Shown here piece after piece: positions 19,300 to 28,091 of a stretch of DNA of 64,000 bases. The first letter of the stretch is position 1. Each line of letters opens with the position of its first letter. The stretch lies in the NCBI RefSeq assembly GCF_018310535.1, contig NZ_CP074102.1, positions 8,990,001-9,054,000 on the forward strand, written 5' to 3'. Below the pieces are notes generated by a model, which saw only the letters and a list, made by a program, of their open reading frames with translations, was not told where the DNA came from and ran no database searches. The DNA is from Streptomyces mirabilis (GTDB lineage Bacteria; Actinomycetota; Actinomycetes; Streptomycetales; Streptomycetaceae). The position numbers were made by a program, and so were the translations under genes.

Positions 19300-20215
19300 C
19301 GAAGACCTCCCCGGACCGTCCGCCACGCGCCGCCGACTCCAGCGCCGCCCGCACCCGCCAGGCGTCCACGGACAGCACCGCGACCGCACCCACGACCACG
19401 CGGAGCCCGTACCGGCCCTCGCGCAGCATCGCCGCACCGTCGGCCTGAACCGTCCGCCACCAGCGGGCCTCGGCCTTCCACAGCGCGCCCGCTTCCTCGA
19501 TGTCGGCCAGGACCCAACCGGCCGTTGCGGGAAGACGCTCGCGAAACTCCTGGTACGAGGTGGCGGCCGACGCCCGCGCCCCGAGCAGTCGTGCCGCGTC
19601 ACGCCGCGCGGGCCCCGGCAGAGGGCGCTGATACACGAACAGTTCACGAGCCGTCAGCAGGACGGCGCGTCCCTGGGCCCAGCGACGCGCGGGCGGTACG
19701 GCGACGGCGGTGCGCCGCGCGGCGGCCATCCTCATGCCCGTGATCAGGGCCCACGGCGTGTCGCCACCCGGATCGCCCCAGGGTGAGGCGATGAGCGCCG
19801 CCCGCAGTTCCGCAGGTGTCCCGGCACGCTCCAGCGTCCGCCAGGCAGTCTCCAGCGCGCCGAGCCGGTACGGTTCCGGGGCCTCCGCACGGCGACCGTC
19901 CGGCGCGGGCAGCAGGGAGGCCACGTTGGCGATCTCGAACCCCGCAGCAAGCGGAACGAGCAAGCGGGCACCACCCCGGGGCAGCCAGCCGGCCAGCACC
20001 CGCAGATGCCACAGCAGCGTGGCGGTCACCGCCCGCTGAGCCTCGGGCAGGCCGACCACCGTCCGCGCATATCTCGAGTACGGGGTCGCCGCCAGGCATC
20101 GCAGGGCGTCGTCGAACGTGCCACACCCGGCGATCTCCCTCGCCCCACCGGCACCCGGGTACCGGCAGACGAGGGCCTTGGCCCGTACCGCCCCGGCGAC
20201 CCAACCGGCACTCAT
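19286..20215 (-). CDS. atpC: V/A-type ATPase subunit C/d (rotor-ring adaptor)
   Basis: This all-helical 309-aa protein matches subunit C (eukaryotic d), the funnel that couples the central shaft to the c-ring. It contains KALVCRYPGAGGAREIAGCGTFDDALRCLAATPYSRY, WHLRVLAGWLPRGGARLLVPLAAGFEIANVASLL and EARWWRTVQADGAAMLREGRYGLRVVVGAVAVLSVDAWRVRAAL. The ATG overlaps the stop of the upstream stalk subunit, and its own end overlaps the start of subunit I by 14 bp. Confidence 0.8.
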
Positions 20216-20655
20216 GGCGCTTCGCCTTCGCCGGGGCCTCCTGCCAGGCGCAGCGCGTCGGCCACCGCACGGTCCACCAGATCCGGCATGCGCTCCCCGG
20301 CCCGCTCCCGGACGGCCGAAGTGGCGAGGCCCCCGGCGACGCGCAGGGCCTCCGCCTCCCGCCGCGCCTCCCGGAGGACGGGTTCCGCGGCCTGTCGTCG
20401 GATCTCGGGAGCACGCTCGCGGGCGGCCGCCACGAGCTCTGCCGCCTGCCGCACGGCGTCCTGCCGTACGGCTGCGGCCGCCGCGTCCGCCGCGGCCCGG
20501 ATCCGTTCCGCCTCCTGCTGCACATCCGTCAGCTGTGCGAGGGCGGGCTCCAGTTCCGCGGCCCGTTCTGCCGTACGGTCGGCGGGCACGCCAGTGGCGG
20601 ACGCTCCCGGCGTCCCCACCGGACGGAACCGCTCCAGGAAGTCCCGCAGGCTCAT
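20212..20655 (-). CDS. V/A-type ATPase peripheral stalk subunit, G/H-like
   Basis: First gene of the ATPase operon, 147 aa. Nearly the whole protein is a charged alanine/arginine/glutamate coiled coil (EPALAQLTDVQQEAERIRAAADAAAAAVRQDAVRQAAELVAAARERAPEIRRQAAEPVLREARREAEAL). This suits the G/H stalk partner of subunit E. Sequence identity in coiled coils is a poor guide, so the call depends on position. The ATG at 20653-20655 follows AGGAGGCC. A DevR-like box lies 90 bp upstream. Confidence 0.7.
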   Translation of the reverse strand: MSLRDFLERFRPVGTPGASATGVPADRTAERAAELEPALAQLTDVQQEAERIRAAADAAAAAVRQDAVRQAAELVAAARERAPEIRRQAAEPVLREARREAEALRVAGGLATSAVRERAGERMPDLVDRAVADALRLAGGPGEGEAP

Positions 20656-20744
20656 CGGCGGCCTCCTGCCGGTCGGCTGCTCTCTCAGTGTCACCGTTCT
20701 CCTTCCGCCCCGCACCGGCTAGGGCCGTAACGCCGTCGATCAGG

Positions 20745-20758
20745 GCCGTTCGGCTCTT
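20745..20758. promoter_or_regulatory. DevR-like box between V-ATPase operon and CBS-BON gene
   Basis: GGGCCGTTCGGCTC has one mismatch to GGGNCNNNNGNCCC. It is 90 bp from the ATPase operon start and 64 bp from the divergent CBS-BON gene, so it may control both. A weak second copy starts at 20724. Confidence 0.55.
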
Positions 20759-20821
20759 GGCGACGGCGGTCAGAGCGAAAGACTGGGACGGTAGGCAACT
20801 CGACGGAGTCCGGAGGCGGCC

Positions 20822-21694
20822 GTGAACGACCACGAGAACTTCTCCGCGGAGGCCGAGGCCCGGCAGGACCTGCCCTCCCAACCCTGGAGCCCCGGCGAGG
20901 CGGGCCGACAGGACATGCTGATTCGCTACCTGGGAGCCGTGGCCACAGCCGCGGCCGAACACGCACATGCCGAAGAGCAGGCCCCTGTACGCGGCACCGC
21001 CCGCCCCGCGACGCCGGCCGCCTCGCCCTCGCGGCAACCTTCGCCGCCCGAAGCCGGGGTCCCGCTGGTGAGGGACGTGATGGACGTACCCGCTGCCTCC
21101 CTGCGCGACGACCTGCCGTACCGCGACATCGCCCGTCTGCTGGCGCGTGAGCGGGTCGGCGCCCTCCCGGTCGTGGACGGCGAGGGCCACGTGGTCGGCG
21201 TCGTCTCGGAGTCCGACCTGCTGGCGAAGGTGGCCTTCGAGGCTTCCGGCCATCGGCCCGGACGCATCGGAAGGCTGCGCGAGCGACGGATGTACAGCAA
21301 GGCCCGCGGTGAGACGGCCGCCGACCTGATGACGAGCCCCGCGGTCACGGTGCTCCCGGGCGCGACCGTCGCCGAGGCCGCCTGGCTGGCCGCACTGTCC
21401 CGGCTCAAGCGGCTTCCGGTCACCGATGGCTTGGGTCGCCTGGTCGGAGTCGTGCCCCGCGACGCGCTGCTCCAAGCCCTCATCAGGGACGACGCAGGCA
21501 TACGGGCAGAGGCCGAGGCCAGGATCGAGGCCTGTTGCCCGCCGGAAGACCGGGCCACGGTGGAGGTGGCCGTCCATGACGGCATCGTGGAACTGACGGG
21601 ACGGATGCCGTCGGCCACCTCGGCCCGGCTGGTGGCGGAGGTGGAAGACATCGCTGATGTCGTCGAGGTGAAGAACCTCCTCACCGCCGCCTGA
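20822..21694 (+). CDS. CBS-domain pair plus BON domain protein (long N-terminus)
   Basis: This 290-aa protein starts with a GTG. About 80 residues of acidic and proline-rich sequence (AEAEARQDLPSQPWSPGEAGRQDMLIRYLGAVA) come first. Two CBS repeats follow (LVRDVMDVPAASLRDDLPYRD to VVGVVSESDLL, then AADLMTSPAVTVLPGATVAE to LVGVVPRDALLQAL), and a BON domain (VEVAVHDGIVELTGRMPSATSARLV). It is divergent from the V-ATPase operon and shares its DevR-like box. Adenine-nucleotide sensing is the usual CBS role; the target is unknown. Confidence 0.83.
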   Translation: MNDHENFSAEAEARQDLPSQPWSPGEAGRQDMLIRYLGAVATAAAEHAHAEEQAPVRGTARPATPAASPSRQPSPPEAGVPLVRDVMDVPAASLRDDLPYRDIARLLARERVGALPVVDGEGHVVGVVSESDLLAKVAFEASGHRPGRIGRLRERRMYSKARGETAADLMTSPAVTVLPGATVAEAAWLAALSRLKRLPVTDGLGRLVGVVPRDALLQALIRDDAGIRAEAEARIEACCPPEDRATVEVAVHDGIVELTGRMPSATSARLVAEVEDIADVVEVKNLLTAA

Positions 21695-21715
21695 CTCAGG
21701 GTTCCTTGATGTCGA

Positions 21716-22417
21716 TCAATGCGCTGAGTGGTCCCCGGCCTCGTCCTGGTCGAGGTGGGAGGCGAGGACCGCCGCCTGGACCCGGCGCTGGACGCCCAGC
21801 TTGGCCAACAGCCGGGAGATGTGGTTCTTGACGGTCTTCTCCGACAAGTACCGCTTCCTGCCGATCTCACGGTTGGTCAGGCCATCGCCAATCAGGGCGA
21901 GGATGTTCCGTTCCCGGGGCGACAGACTCGTCAGTTCGGGCGGCAGCGACGGTGTCCCGGCCGGCTCTGCACGCGGCGACCGCATGAGTTGGGCTGTCGT
22001 GGCCGGGTCGAGCATCGATTGTCCCGAAGCGACGGTGCGCACCGCCGACACCAGGTCGGAGCCCTTGATGTGTTTCAGCACATAGCCGGAGGCACCGGCC
22101 ATGATCGCGTCCAGTAGGGCGTCCTCGTCGTCGAATGAGGTCAGCATCAGACATGCGAGCCGCGGCATCCGGTCGCGCAGCTCCCGGCAGACCGAGATCC
22201 CGTCACCGTCGGGGAGACGTACGTCGAGTACGGCGACGTGCGGGCGGAGCGCGGGGCCGCGGGCGAGGGCGTGTTCGGCGGTGTCGGCGTCGCCGACGAC
22301 GGAGATGTCCGGTTCGGTGTTGAGCAGGTCGGTCAGGCCGCGTCGTACGACCTCGTGGTCGTCGAGCAGGAACACCCGGATCGGGTTCTGTTCCGTGAAG
22401 GCGCCTGTCTCGGCCAT
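21716..22417 (-). CDS. devR: DevR/DosR-like NarL-family response regulator
   Basis: This 233-aa protein has a receiver domain with VFLLDDHEVVRRGLTDLL, phosphoacceptor segment AVLDVRLPDGDGI, LMLTSFDDEDALLDAIMAGASGYVLKHIKG, and a LuxR-type HTH with SLSPRERNILALIGDGLTNREIGRKRYLSEKTVKNHISRLLAKLGVQRR. The stretches DDHEVVRRGL, LDAIxAGASGYVxKxIKG and EKTVKNxxSRLLAKLG are those of mycobacterial DevR/DosR. No histidine kinase is adjacent, so it is an orphan here and a DevS-like sensor must be elsewhere. It is the obvious candidate to bind the palindromes described in this window. A box about 83 bp upstream suggests autoregulation. Confidence 0.88.
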   Translation of the reverse strand: MAETGAFTEQNPIRVFLLDDHEVVRRGLTDLLNTEPDISVVGDADTAEHALARGPALRPHVAVLDVRLPDGDGISVCRELRDRMPRLACLMLTSFDDEDALLDAIMAGASGYVLKHIKGSDLVSAVRTVASGQSMLDPATTAQLMRSPRAEPAGTPSLPPELTSLSPRERNILALIGDGLTNREIGRKRYLSEKTVKNHISRLLAKLGVQRRVQAAVLASHLDQDEAGDHSAH

Positions 22418-22499
22418 GATCACCCCTCGGCCCCCGGGCAAGCACGGACTGCGAGCTGTCGACGAAGGCGATCGTCACCCACAGTTGCCGAACACACCA

Positions 22500-22515
22500 G
22501 GGCCGTCCGGGTCCC
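22500..22515. promoter_or_regulatory. DevR-like box upstream of devR
   Basis: GGGCCGTCCGGGTCCC has two good half-sites but one or two extra bases between them compared with the 14-bp consensus. It lies about 83 bp upstream of the devR ATG. Confidence 0.45.
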
Positions 22516-22556
22516 ACTCATCTGGAGACGGGCCTCCTACGATGAGTGCGCACCGC

Positions 22557-22817
22557 CTACCGCACACCAGCCCCCCGAGTGAGGTCGCACTCCACGTCCA
22601 CCACTCCCTCGACGGCCCGCACCAAACGAGCGGCCACGGGGATCAGGGCAGAGTCGCGGACCTTGCCTGTCAGGGTGGCCACTCCGTCGTGCACCTTCAC
22701 CTGGATGGCAGAGGACGGCAGGGGGAAGAGGTTCGCCACGATGTCGCGCCGGACCTCCTCGGCGATGTCCTCCTCGTCGCGCAGGAAGACCTTGAGCAGG
22801 TCGGTGCGGCTGATCAC
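22557..22817 (-). pseudogene. CBS-BON protein, C-terminal fragment
   Basis: The reverse frame reads EGVISRTDLLKVFLRDEEDIAEEV, then a BON domain (IQVKVHDGVATLTGKVRDSALIPVAARLVRAVEGVVDVECDLT). This matches the last third of the CBS-BON proteins in the window. Both CBS cores and any proper start are missing. The break lies just before the GVISRxDLLKVFLR segment, the same place as in the other fragment at 26500-26832. Confidence 0.75.
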
Positions 22818-23008
22818 GCCCTCAGTGCAGACCCCGCAAGCCGCTCACATCCTCCGCACCCACACTGCCCGCACACCGACCCGCACGGCAGGGCCGTTCG
22901 GGGTCACGGAGACAGACCTCCGATATCCGGCACGCCGAGTACCTGCGGTACGACCAGCGGGTGAGGGACACCGCGGCCCTGTGCACCCCGGGCCACCGCC
23001 GCTCCTGT

Positions 23009-23042
23009 GGGCCGGTTGGCCCCGCTCAGGGACGTGTGGCCC
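23009..23042. promoter_or_regulatory. Perfect tandem DevR-like boxes upstream of USP
   Basis: GGGCCGGTTGGCCC (23009-23022) and GGGACGTGTGGCCC (23029-23042) both match GGGNCNNNNGNCCC without mismatch and start exactly 20 bp apart, 64-97 bp before the USP ATG at 23106. This is the clearest example in the window. A weaker GGGCCGTTCGGGGTC lies at 22891. Confidence 0.7.
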
Positions 23043-23105
23043 CTGACCTCAGCCACGACCGCGTCATCACGCTGGAATCGAACCCTCACCCGGGAGGTGG
23101 AGACC

Positions 23106-24011
23106 ATGTCCCGAACCGTCACCGTAGGCCTCGACAGATCGCCCGAGAGCCGGGCTGCCGCCGAGTGGGCGGCGCGTGAAGCCCTGCTGCGCGCACTGCC
23201 GCTGAAGATCGTCCACGTCTGGGAGCCGGTGCCCGAGTACACGGCTCACCTTCTGCACGGTTCCGAGACCCACGAGCACTGGATCGAGCAGCTGACGCGC
23301 GAGTCCGCCGAGGGCCTGCGCTTGGGCCACCCCGGTCTCGAGGTGATCAGCGAGCAGCTCACAGGGGGGACCGTGGTCGACATCCTGTGCGAGACGGCGG
23401 GCTTGGCAGAGCTGTTGGCGCTGGGCTCGCGGGGCTTCGGTGAGATCGGCGGGTTCATGTTCGGCTCGGTGAGTCTGCCCGTCGTCGCCCGCGCTGAACG
23501 GCCGGTGGTACTCGTGCGGGCGGAAGAGCAGGCCGCGGACGAGCGCAAGATGGACCCGACGGGTGCGCCCTCCGCTTCGGCACCCTTCCGACCCGTGGTG
23601 CTCGGCCTCGACACCGATGCTCCGGACGACACCCTGCTGGAGTTCGCCTTCGACGCCGCCGCGCGCCGGGAAGCGTCCCTGCGTGTCGTGCACGCCTGGC
23701 CCGAGCCGCCCACCTCCTTCTACCGTTTCTCCGGCGACGCCGAACTCTACGACTCTCTCGAGCGTCAGCAGGCCGCTGCCCTGACCGAGGTTCTGCGTCC
23801 CTGGCGGCAGAAGTTCCCGGGTGTCGAAGTGATCGAGGCCAGCCGGTGCGGCAGCGCCGGACAGGTTCTCGTCAGCGCCTCACACGACGCATCACTGGCT
23901 GTCGTCGGCCGGCGTATCCGCACCAGCCCCCTCGGTGCTCATATCGGCCACGTCACGCACGCGGCTCTGCACCACATCACCGCCCCTGTCGCCGTCGTGG
24001 CGCACGGCTAA
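23106..24011 (+). CDS. Two-domain universal stress protein
   Basis: This 301-aa tandem USP starts at an ATG following GGAGGTGGAGACC. The first domain opens RTVTVGLDRSPESRAAAEWAAREALLR and closes LLALGSRGFGEIGGFMFGSVSLPVVARAERPVVLVRA, a full nucleotide-binding loop. The second opens FRPVVLGLDTDAPDDTLLEFAFDAA and closes LAVVGRRIRTSPLGAHIGHVTHAALHHITAPVAVV; here the loop is degenerate (RRIRTSPLGAHIG), so only the first domain may bind ATP. A perfect pair of DevR-like boxes precedes it. Confidence 0.92.
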   Translation: MSRTVTVGLDRSPESRAAAEWAAREALLRALPLKIVHVWEPVPEYTAHLLHGSETHEHWIEQLTRESAEGLRLGHPGLEVISEQLTGGTVVDILCETAGLAELLALGSRGFGEIGGFMFGSVSLPVVARAERPVVLVRAEEQAADERKMDPTGAPSASAPFRPVVLGLDTDAPDDTLLEFAFDAAARREASLRVVHAWPEPPTSFYRFSGDAELYDSLERQQAAALTEVLRPWRQKFPGVEVIEASRCGSAGQVLVSASHDASLAVVGRRIRTSPLGAHIGHVTHAALHHITAPVAVVAHG

Positions 24012-24348
24012 CCCGGCGTTCTGAGCAGGAGAACGTACTACGGCAAGCGCTCGGCCATGACGATCGCGGGTGTCGGCAGCCGGCGGAACGACGAACTGCG
24101 CCCCGCCCGTGCGGTGCCGGACCTCCACCACGAGCAGCGCGGTACTCACCGGACGATGCGGCAATGCCGAGGAGAGTGCTGAACGCCGCTGCGGCAGGGC
24201 GTATCCGGGGCACTGCACCGGGTCCATTGAGGAGACGGGTCACCTGAACGCGACCCGAATACTGCGAAAGCCAGGCCTTCGAAGTCAGGAAGCCCCACCT
24301 GCACTCGGCCCGGAGTTACCGGGGTGATAGGCGGGCTGTTGTTCGTCA
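24012..24348. other. Intergenic region without a recognisable gene
   Basis: This 337-bp stretch lies between the convergent USP and site-2 protease genes. A reverse-strand frame near 24010-24150 encodes about 45 residues (ALLVVEVRHRTGGAQFVVPP and so on) that look protein-like but match no family I can name. I see no convincing terminator hairpin. Confidence 0.4.
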
Positions 24349-25521
24349 TCATGTTTCCTTCGGTTGTGCGGGTGGACCGTGGTGCGGCCCGTCAGGGCCG
24401 GGCGTGCCCGGCCAAGCCAGGGCACGGGTGACGTCGGCGATGGTGAGGATGCCGACGAGGCGGCCCTCGTCGAGGATCAGCGCCCGGCGCACCGGGCTCG
24501 CCTGCAGGCGGGGGAGCAGGCCGAGCACGGGTTCCACGGGGGCGGCCGTGACGATGTCGCCGAGGGGACGCATCACCTCGTGGACCATCGTGCTCGCCCG
24601 GGCCTGGGGCGGGGTCGCTTCGACGCGCCTAAGGCTAATCACACCGGTCACCGAGCCATCGGCTGCAAGCACTGGGAACGCGGAGTGGCGGTACTGGCCG
24701 AAGGGCCCCTCGGCAAGGAAGTCGGCGAGGGTCGCCGTGGCCGGCACGGTCACCGGGTCCGGAGTCATGACCCGGCTGACCGGGACACCGCCCAGCAGGC
24801 TGCGCATCTCGGCCTGACGAGCCTCGGCGGTGGCCGCACCTATGAGGAACCAGCCGATCAGCGCGGCCCACAGACCAGACAGGTCACGCCCGTACAGCAC
24901 GGCCACGAATCCGGTCACCACCATGAACCAGCCCAGTGCCCGGCCCGCCGACGATGCACCTCGAGTGGCCCTCAGACGGTCGCCGGTGCGATGCCACAAG
25001 TACGCGCGCAGCAGCCGCCCCCCGTCCAACGGCGCGGCGGGCAGCGCGTTGAAGACAGCCAACAGAACGTTGATCGCGGCCAGCCAGACGAACGCCTCGA
25101 CCACCAGCCCGGACGCGTGGAGTGCGTCCAGCCCTGCCGCGACGCCCGCGAGCACACCACCGGCCAGCAGGCTCGTGAGCGGACCCACACCCGCGATGCG
25201 CAGTTCCGCGGCCGGAGTCGGCGCCTCGTCGTGCAGGCGGGCGGCACCACCCAGCATCCACAGAGTGATGCCCTCCACCTGGACGCCGTTGCGGCGGGCG
25301 ACCACAGCGTGTGCCAGTTCGTGCGTCAGCAGGGAGCCGAGGAAGACGACTGCGGTCAGCAGCGCGAGTGCCCAGTACGCGATGGCGGAGTGGCCCGGGT
25401 GGGCATCGGGAAACCGGCCGCGCGCCAATGCGACCGTCACCAGGGCGACGATGACCAGGACACTCCAGTGCAGGCCGACCCGCACGCCGGCGATCCGGCC
25501 GAGGGGCAACGTCTCGTTCAT
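24349..25521 (-). CDS. Site-2 protease (M50) with C-terminal CBS domains, Rv2625c/Rip3-like
   Basis: This 390-aa membrane metalloprotease has the zinc motif HELAH within GSLLTHELAHAVVARRNGVQVEGITLWMLGGAARL. The third ligand lies in FNALPAAPLDGGRLLRAYLW, and several hydrophobic helices surround both. Two CBS motifs follow (VSRVMTPDPVTVPATATLADFL, then VHEVMRPLGDIVTAAPVEPVL to GILTIADVTRAL). The layout is that of Rv2625c (Rip3), a DosR-regulon intramembrane protease. The ATG at 25519-25521 is chosen with AGGCGAG upstream; a GTG 15 bp earlier is in frame. Paired DevR-like boxes lie upstream. Substrates are unknown. Confidence 0.88.
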   Translation of the reverse strand: MNETLPLGRIAGVRVGLHWSVLVIVALVTVALARGRFPDAHPGHSAIAYWALALLTAVVFLGSLLTHELAHAVVARRNGVQVEGITLWMLGGAARLHDEAPTPAAELRIAGVGPLTSLLAGGVLAGVAAGLDALHASGLVVEAFVWLAAINVLLAVFNALPAAPLDGGRLLRAYLWHRTGDRLRATRGASSAGRALGWFMVVTGFVAVLYGRDLSGLWAALIGWFLIGAATAEARQAEMRSLLGGVPVSRVMTPDPVTVPATATLADFLAEGPFGQYRHSAFPVLAADGSVTGVISLRRVEATPPQARASTMVHEVMRPLGDIVTAAPVEPVLGLLPRLQASPVRRALILDEGRLVGILTIADVTRALAWPGTPGPDGPHHGPPAQPKET

Positions 25522-25643
25522 GAAATCTCGCCTCACCCTCCGACTGGCGCCTCGGCCGTCACGCGGGCGGACGGCGCCGATCTCCCTGCTAGAAGCAGGT
25601 CCGCAGCACCTTCATCGTCCGGCGGCGGTCGTCTCGCGGGGAG

Positions 25644-25677
25644 GGGCCGATCGGCTCGCACCAGGGACGACCGGCCC
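25644..25677. promoter_or_regulatory. Tandem DevR-like boxes upstream of site-2 protease
   Basis: GGGCCGATCGGCTC (25644-25657, one mismatch) and GGGACGACCGGCCC (25664-25677, perfect) start exactly 20 bp apart. They are 123-156 bp upstream of the protease ATG at 25521. I see no coding function in the rest of the 25522-25885 gap. Confidence 0.62.
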
Positions 25678-25885
25678 GGGCGCTGCCACGGCTCCTCTCC
25701 AGGGAGACCACCTTGGAGCCGCTCATGCCGTTGCGACGATGTCGGGGGCACCGCGAGCAACCATGGTCAGTTGGTGTGTGCAGGGCTCAGCGTCGTGCCA
25801 GGGGCAGCCCGACAAAAGGGAGTTGATCGCCCATGGCCCCAGAGGGAGTCGGCCCTGGCTCTCCTGGTTCAGCTCGCCCTCGAGG

Positions 25886-26431
25886 TTACCGTCGCCCCAC
25901 CAGATCCCATTCCCGGTCCCACCGGGCAACACGACGCCGGTCGAGCCGCGCTCGTGCGAGGGCCCCGCGCCGAGAGCCGGAGCTGCGACCGCGAGTGCGG
26001 CCGCAGAGCCGAAGAGGTCGGCTTCGACGGCTGCTTCGATGCGGTCCATGGGCTGCGTGGTGAGACGGCCCCAGACGTCCAGCCAGACCACCACACGGGC
26101 GCCGGCCTTCAGCCCACCCTCGACCAGCGTCCGCCCGGTACGAGACGTACCCGTCGGGAGCGTTCCAGCGCACCGGACCCTGGACCCGGCCTCTTGTCGG
26201 CCAGGCCGCCTCGCCCAGCGCGTCGGAGCGCAGTACCGCGTAGGCAGGATGCCGTTGGGCCCGCTGCTGCGCGAACATCTCTCCTGCAGCGCGAGCCGTC
26301 ACCAGTCCGGCGGTGGCCCCGCCGACAACCACGGTGATCCAGACGGCGAGGATGACCCATGCCTCGACAATGTCCTCGTGCCGCCGCAGCGGATTGCTCC
26401 GCCATCGCCACATCGACTTCCTCGCGCTCAT
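25886..26431 (-). pseudogene. Rv1733c-like membrane protein with two compensating frameshifts
   Basis: The ATG at 26429-26431, with GGAGGTG upstream, starts MSARKSMWRWRSNPLRRHEDIVEAWVILAVWITVVVGGATAGLVTARAAG, close to the Rv1733c family N-terminus. Near 26138 similarity moves to another frame (RTLVEGGLKAGARVVVWLDVWGRLTTQPMDR, then a hydrophobic helix). Near 25960 it moves back (LARARLDRRRVARWDREWDLV) to end at the TAA 25886-25888. If repaired the protein would be about 181 aa. Either the gene is decaying or the sequence has two single-base errors. Confidence 0.7.
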
Positions 26432-26499
26432 GGCGGGACACCTCCTCGCCGTGGTGATGACCTCGACGCTCGTCCCGCGAGGCCCCGCGCCACAAGGCC

Positions 26500-26832
26500 G
26501 TGGCGGCCGGCGTCGCTCTGAAGGGCATCGTGAGCCGCTCCGACCTGCTGAGGGTGTTCCTGCGGGACGACGCGGACATCGCCGAGGAGGTCCAGCGCGA
26601 GATCGTCCTACGCCTCTTCGGTACGCACGCCGAAGCGGTCCGGATCGAGGTGCACGACGGTGTTGTGACACTCGGTGGCCGGGTGCACGGCACCGCGCTC
26701 GTCCCACTCGCCACCCTGCCGGCGCGGGCCGTCGAAGGCGTGGTGGACGCACAGTGCGTGCTGACCGGTCCGCCGCGCCATCCGGACCTCGATCCTGACC
26801 TGCCGGACCCACAGCGAGCGGCCCCCGCCTGA
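26500..26832 (+). pseudogene. CBS-BON protein, C-terminal fragment
   Basis: The forward frame reads LKGIVSRSDLLRVFLRDDADIAEEVQREIV, then a BON domain (VRIEVHDGVVTLGGRVHGTALVPLATLPARAVEGVVDAQCVLT). The CBS pair that should precede it is absent. The residues before GIVSRSDLL (VAAGVALK) have no family match. The truncation point is the same as in the fragment at 22557-22817. Confidence 0.72.
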
Positions 26833-26891
26833 CGGCGGGCGGCGCCCGCCGAGAGGAGGTGGCGACCGCGACGCGGACACCTCCCACGACG

Positions 26892-27384
26892 GTGAAGCGC
26901 GCACGACTGTGGCGCTGGCGGCGGAAACCCGCTCCGTCGGCACAGTGATGTCGTCGAGGTCCGGATCGTGCTCGCCACCTGGATCTGCTCCCTCCTCGGC
27001 GGGGTCCTCGCGGGCGCGGCGGCAGCCCAGGGACGTTCGCCGCGCGGCAGGCCCAGGTCCACGCTGTGTCCGCCGTCCTCACCGACGACGCGCCGAGAAA
27101 CCCGCTCGGAGGGACCGGATACGACGACGGCCCGGTATGGACCCCCGTGTATCCGGATCACGGTCTGGACGGACCCCTCCGGCCGGAGGGTGTCCGCACC
27201 CGTCACGGGGACCGCCGCAAGGCTGCAGGCAGGCCTGATCGGCGCGCTCGTCGCCCCGGCGGCCGGTGCTGCTGTCTCGGCAGCAGGGTGGGTGGTCCGC
27301 ACCCGGCTCATCCGGCGGCGTAAGGCCGAATGGGGCCAGGAATGGAAGCAGGCCGGACTTCAGTGGGGGAACCTGAGCGCTTGA
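26892..27384 (+). pseudogene. Rv1733c-like membrane protein with several frameshifts
   Basis: From the GTG at 26892 the frame reads KRARLWRWRR. An extra A in GGAAACCCG then shifts it; LRRHSDVVEVRIVLATWICSLLGGVLAGAAAAQ continues in a second frame. TFAARQAQVHAVSAVLTDDAP to VWTPVYPDHG lies in a third, and the tail (ITVWTDPSGRRV to WVVRTRLIRRRKAEWGQEWKQAGLQWGN) is back in the second. All segments fit the Rv1733c family order, so one ancestral gene carries at least three indels. This is the most decayed of the three paralogues. Confidence 0.65.
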
Positions 27385-27414
27385 GCGGGGTTAGGCAGAC
27401 GCTGGCGAGGGCCA

Positions 27415-28065
27415 CTACTCATCGGTCGCGGTGAGTCGGCAGTCCACGTCCACCACGCCCTCGACGCCCCGCACGAGGCGGACGGCGAGAGGAATCCGGG
27501 TGGCGTCCGGCACTCGTCCGGTCAGCGTCGCGACGCCCTCGGTGACCGTGATGTGCACGGGCTCGACCGGAGCGGGGAAGAGGAGGTCGACCACGTCGCG
27601 GCGAATCTCGTTGGCAAGATCATTGTCCCGGCGCAGGAACACCTTGAGCAGGTCCCCGCGGCTGACGACGCCCTCAAGCAGACCCTCGGCGTTCACGACG
27701 GGCAGTCGCTTGACTTGGCGCAGGGCCATGATGCGGGCCGCTTCGGCGAGCGTCGCGTCGGAGTGGACGGTGACGGCCGGGGTGCTCATGAGCTCCTCCG
27801 CGTTCATCGCCCCGGCCTTGGCCAGGTCGGGCAGCCGGCGCAGCTGGGTGAACCGGTCCGGATCGCTGTCCCGGAACTCCTCCTTTGGCAGCAGATCGGC
27901 CTCCGACACCACCCCGATCACCCGGCCGTCGCCCTCCAGCACGGGAAGGGCACTGACCTTCCACTGCTCCATGCGCTCGACGATGTCCTTGAACAGAGCC
28001 TCGCGGCCCACCGCGACGACGGCACCCGTCATCACGTCACTCACTCGATGCGGGCTACTGTGCAT
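27415..28065 (-). CDS. CBS-domain pair plus BON domain protein
   Basis: This intact 216-aa protein begins HRVSDVMTGAVVAVGREALFKDIVERMEQWKVSALPVLEGDGRVIGVVSEADLL. The second CBS is AEELMSTPAVTVHSDATLAEAARIM to EGVVSRGDLLKVFLRRDNDLANEIRRDVV, and a BON domain (VHITVTEGVATLTGRVPDATRIPLAVRLVRGVEGVVDVDC) completes it. It is the best-preserved copy of the family whose C-terminal thirds recur as fragments nearby. The ATG at 28063-28065 follows GAGGAGGACAGC. No clear DevR-like box lies directly upstream; that DNA is a truncated gene. Confidence 0.88.
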   Translation of the reverse strand: MHSSPHRVSDVMTGAVVAVGREALFKDIVERMEQWKVSALPVLEGDGRVIGVVSEADLLPKEEFRDSDPDRFTQLRRLPDLAKAGAMNAEELMSTPAVTVHSDATLAEAARIMALRQVKRLPVVNAEGLLEGVVSRGDLLKVFLRRDNDLANEIRRDVVDLLFPAPVEPVHITVTEGVATLTGRVPDATRIPLAVRLVRGVEGVVDVDCRLTATDE

Positions 28066-28091
28066 GCTGTCCTCCTCACCAGGCCGGGTGG

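Noticed and set aside
23892..24227. Reverse open frame of 111 codons overlapping the USP end
   Set aside because: Its second half is antisense to the USP and no ribosome-binding site or family match was found.
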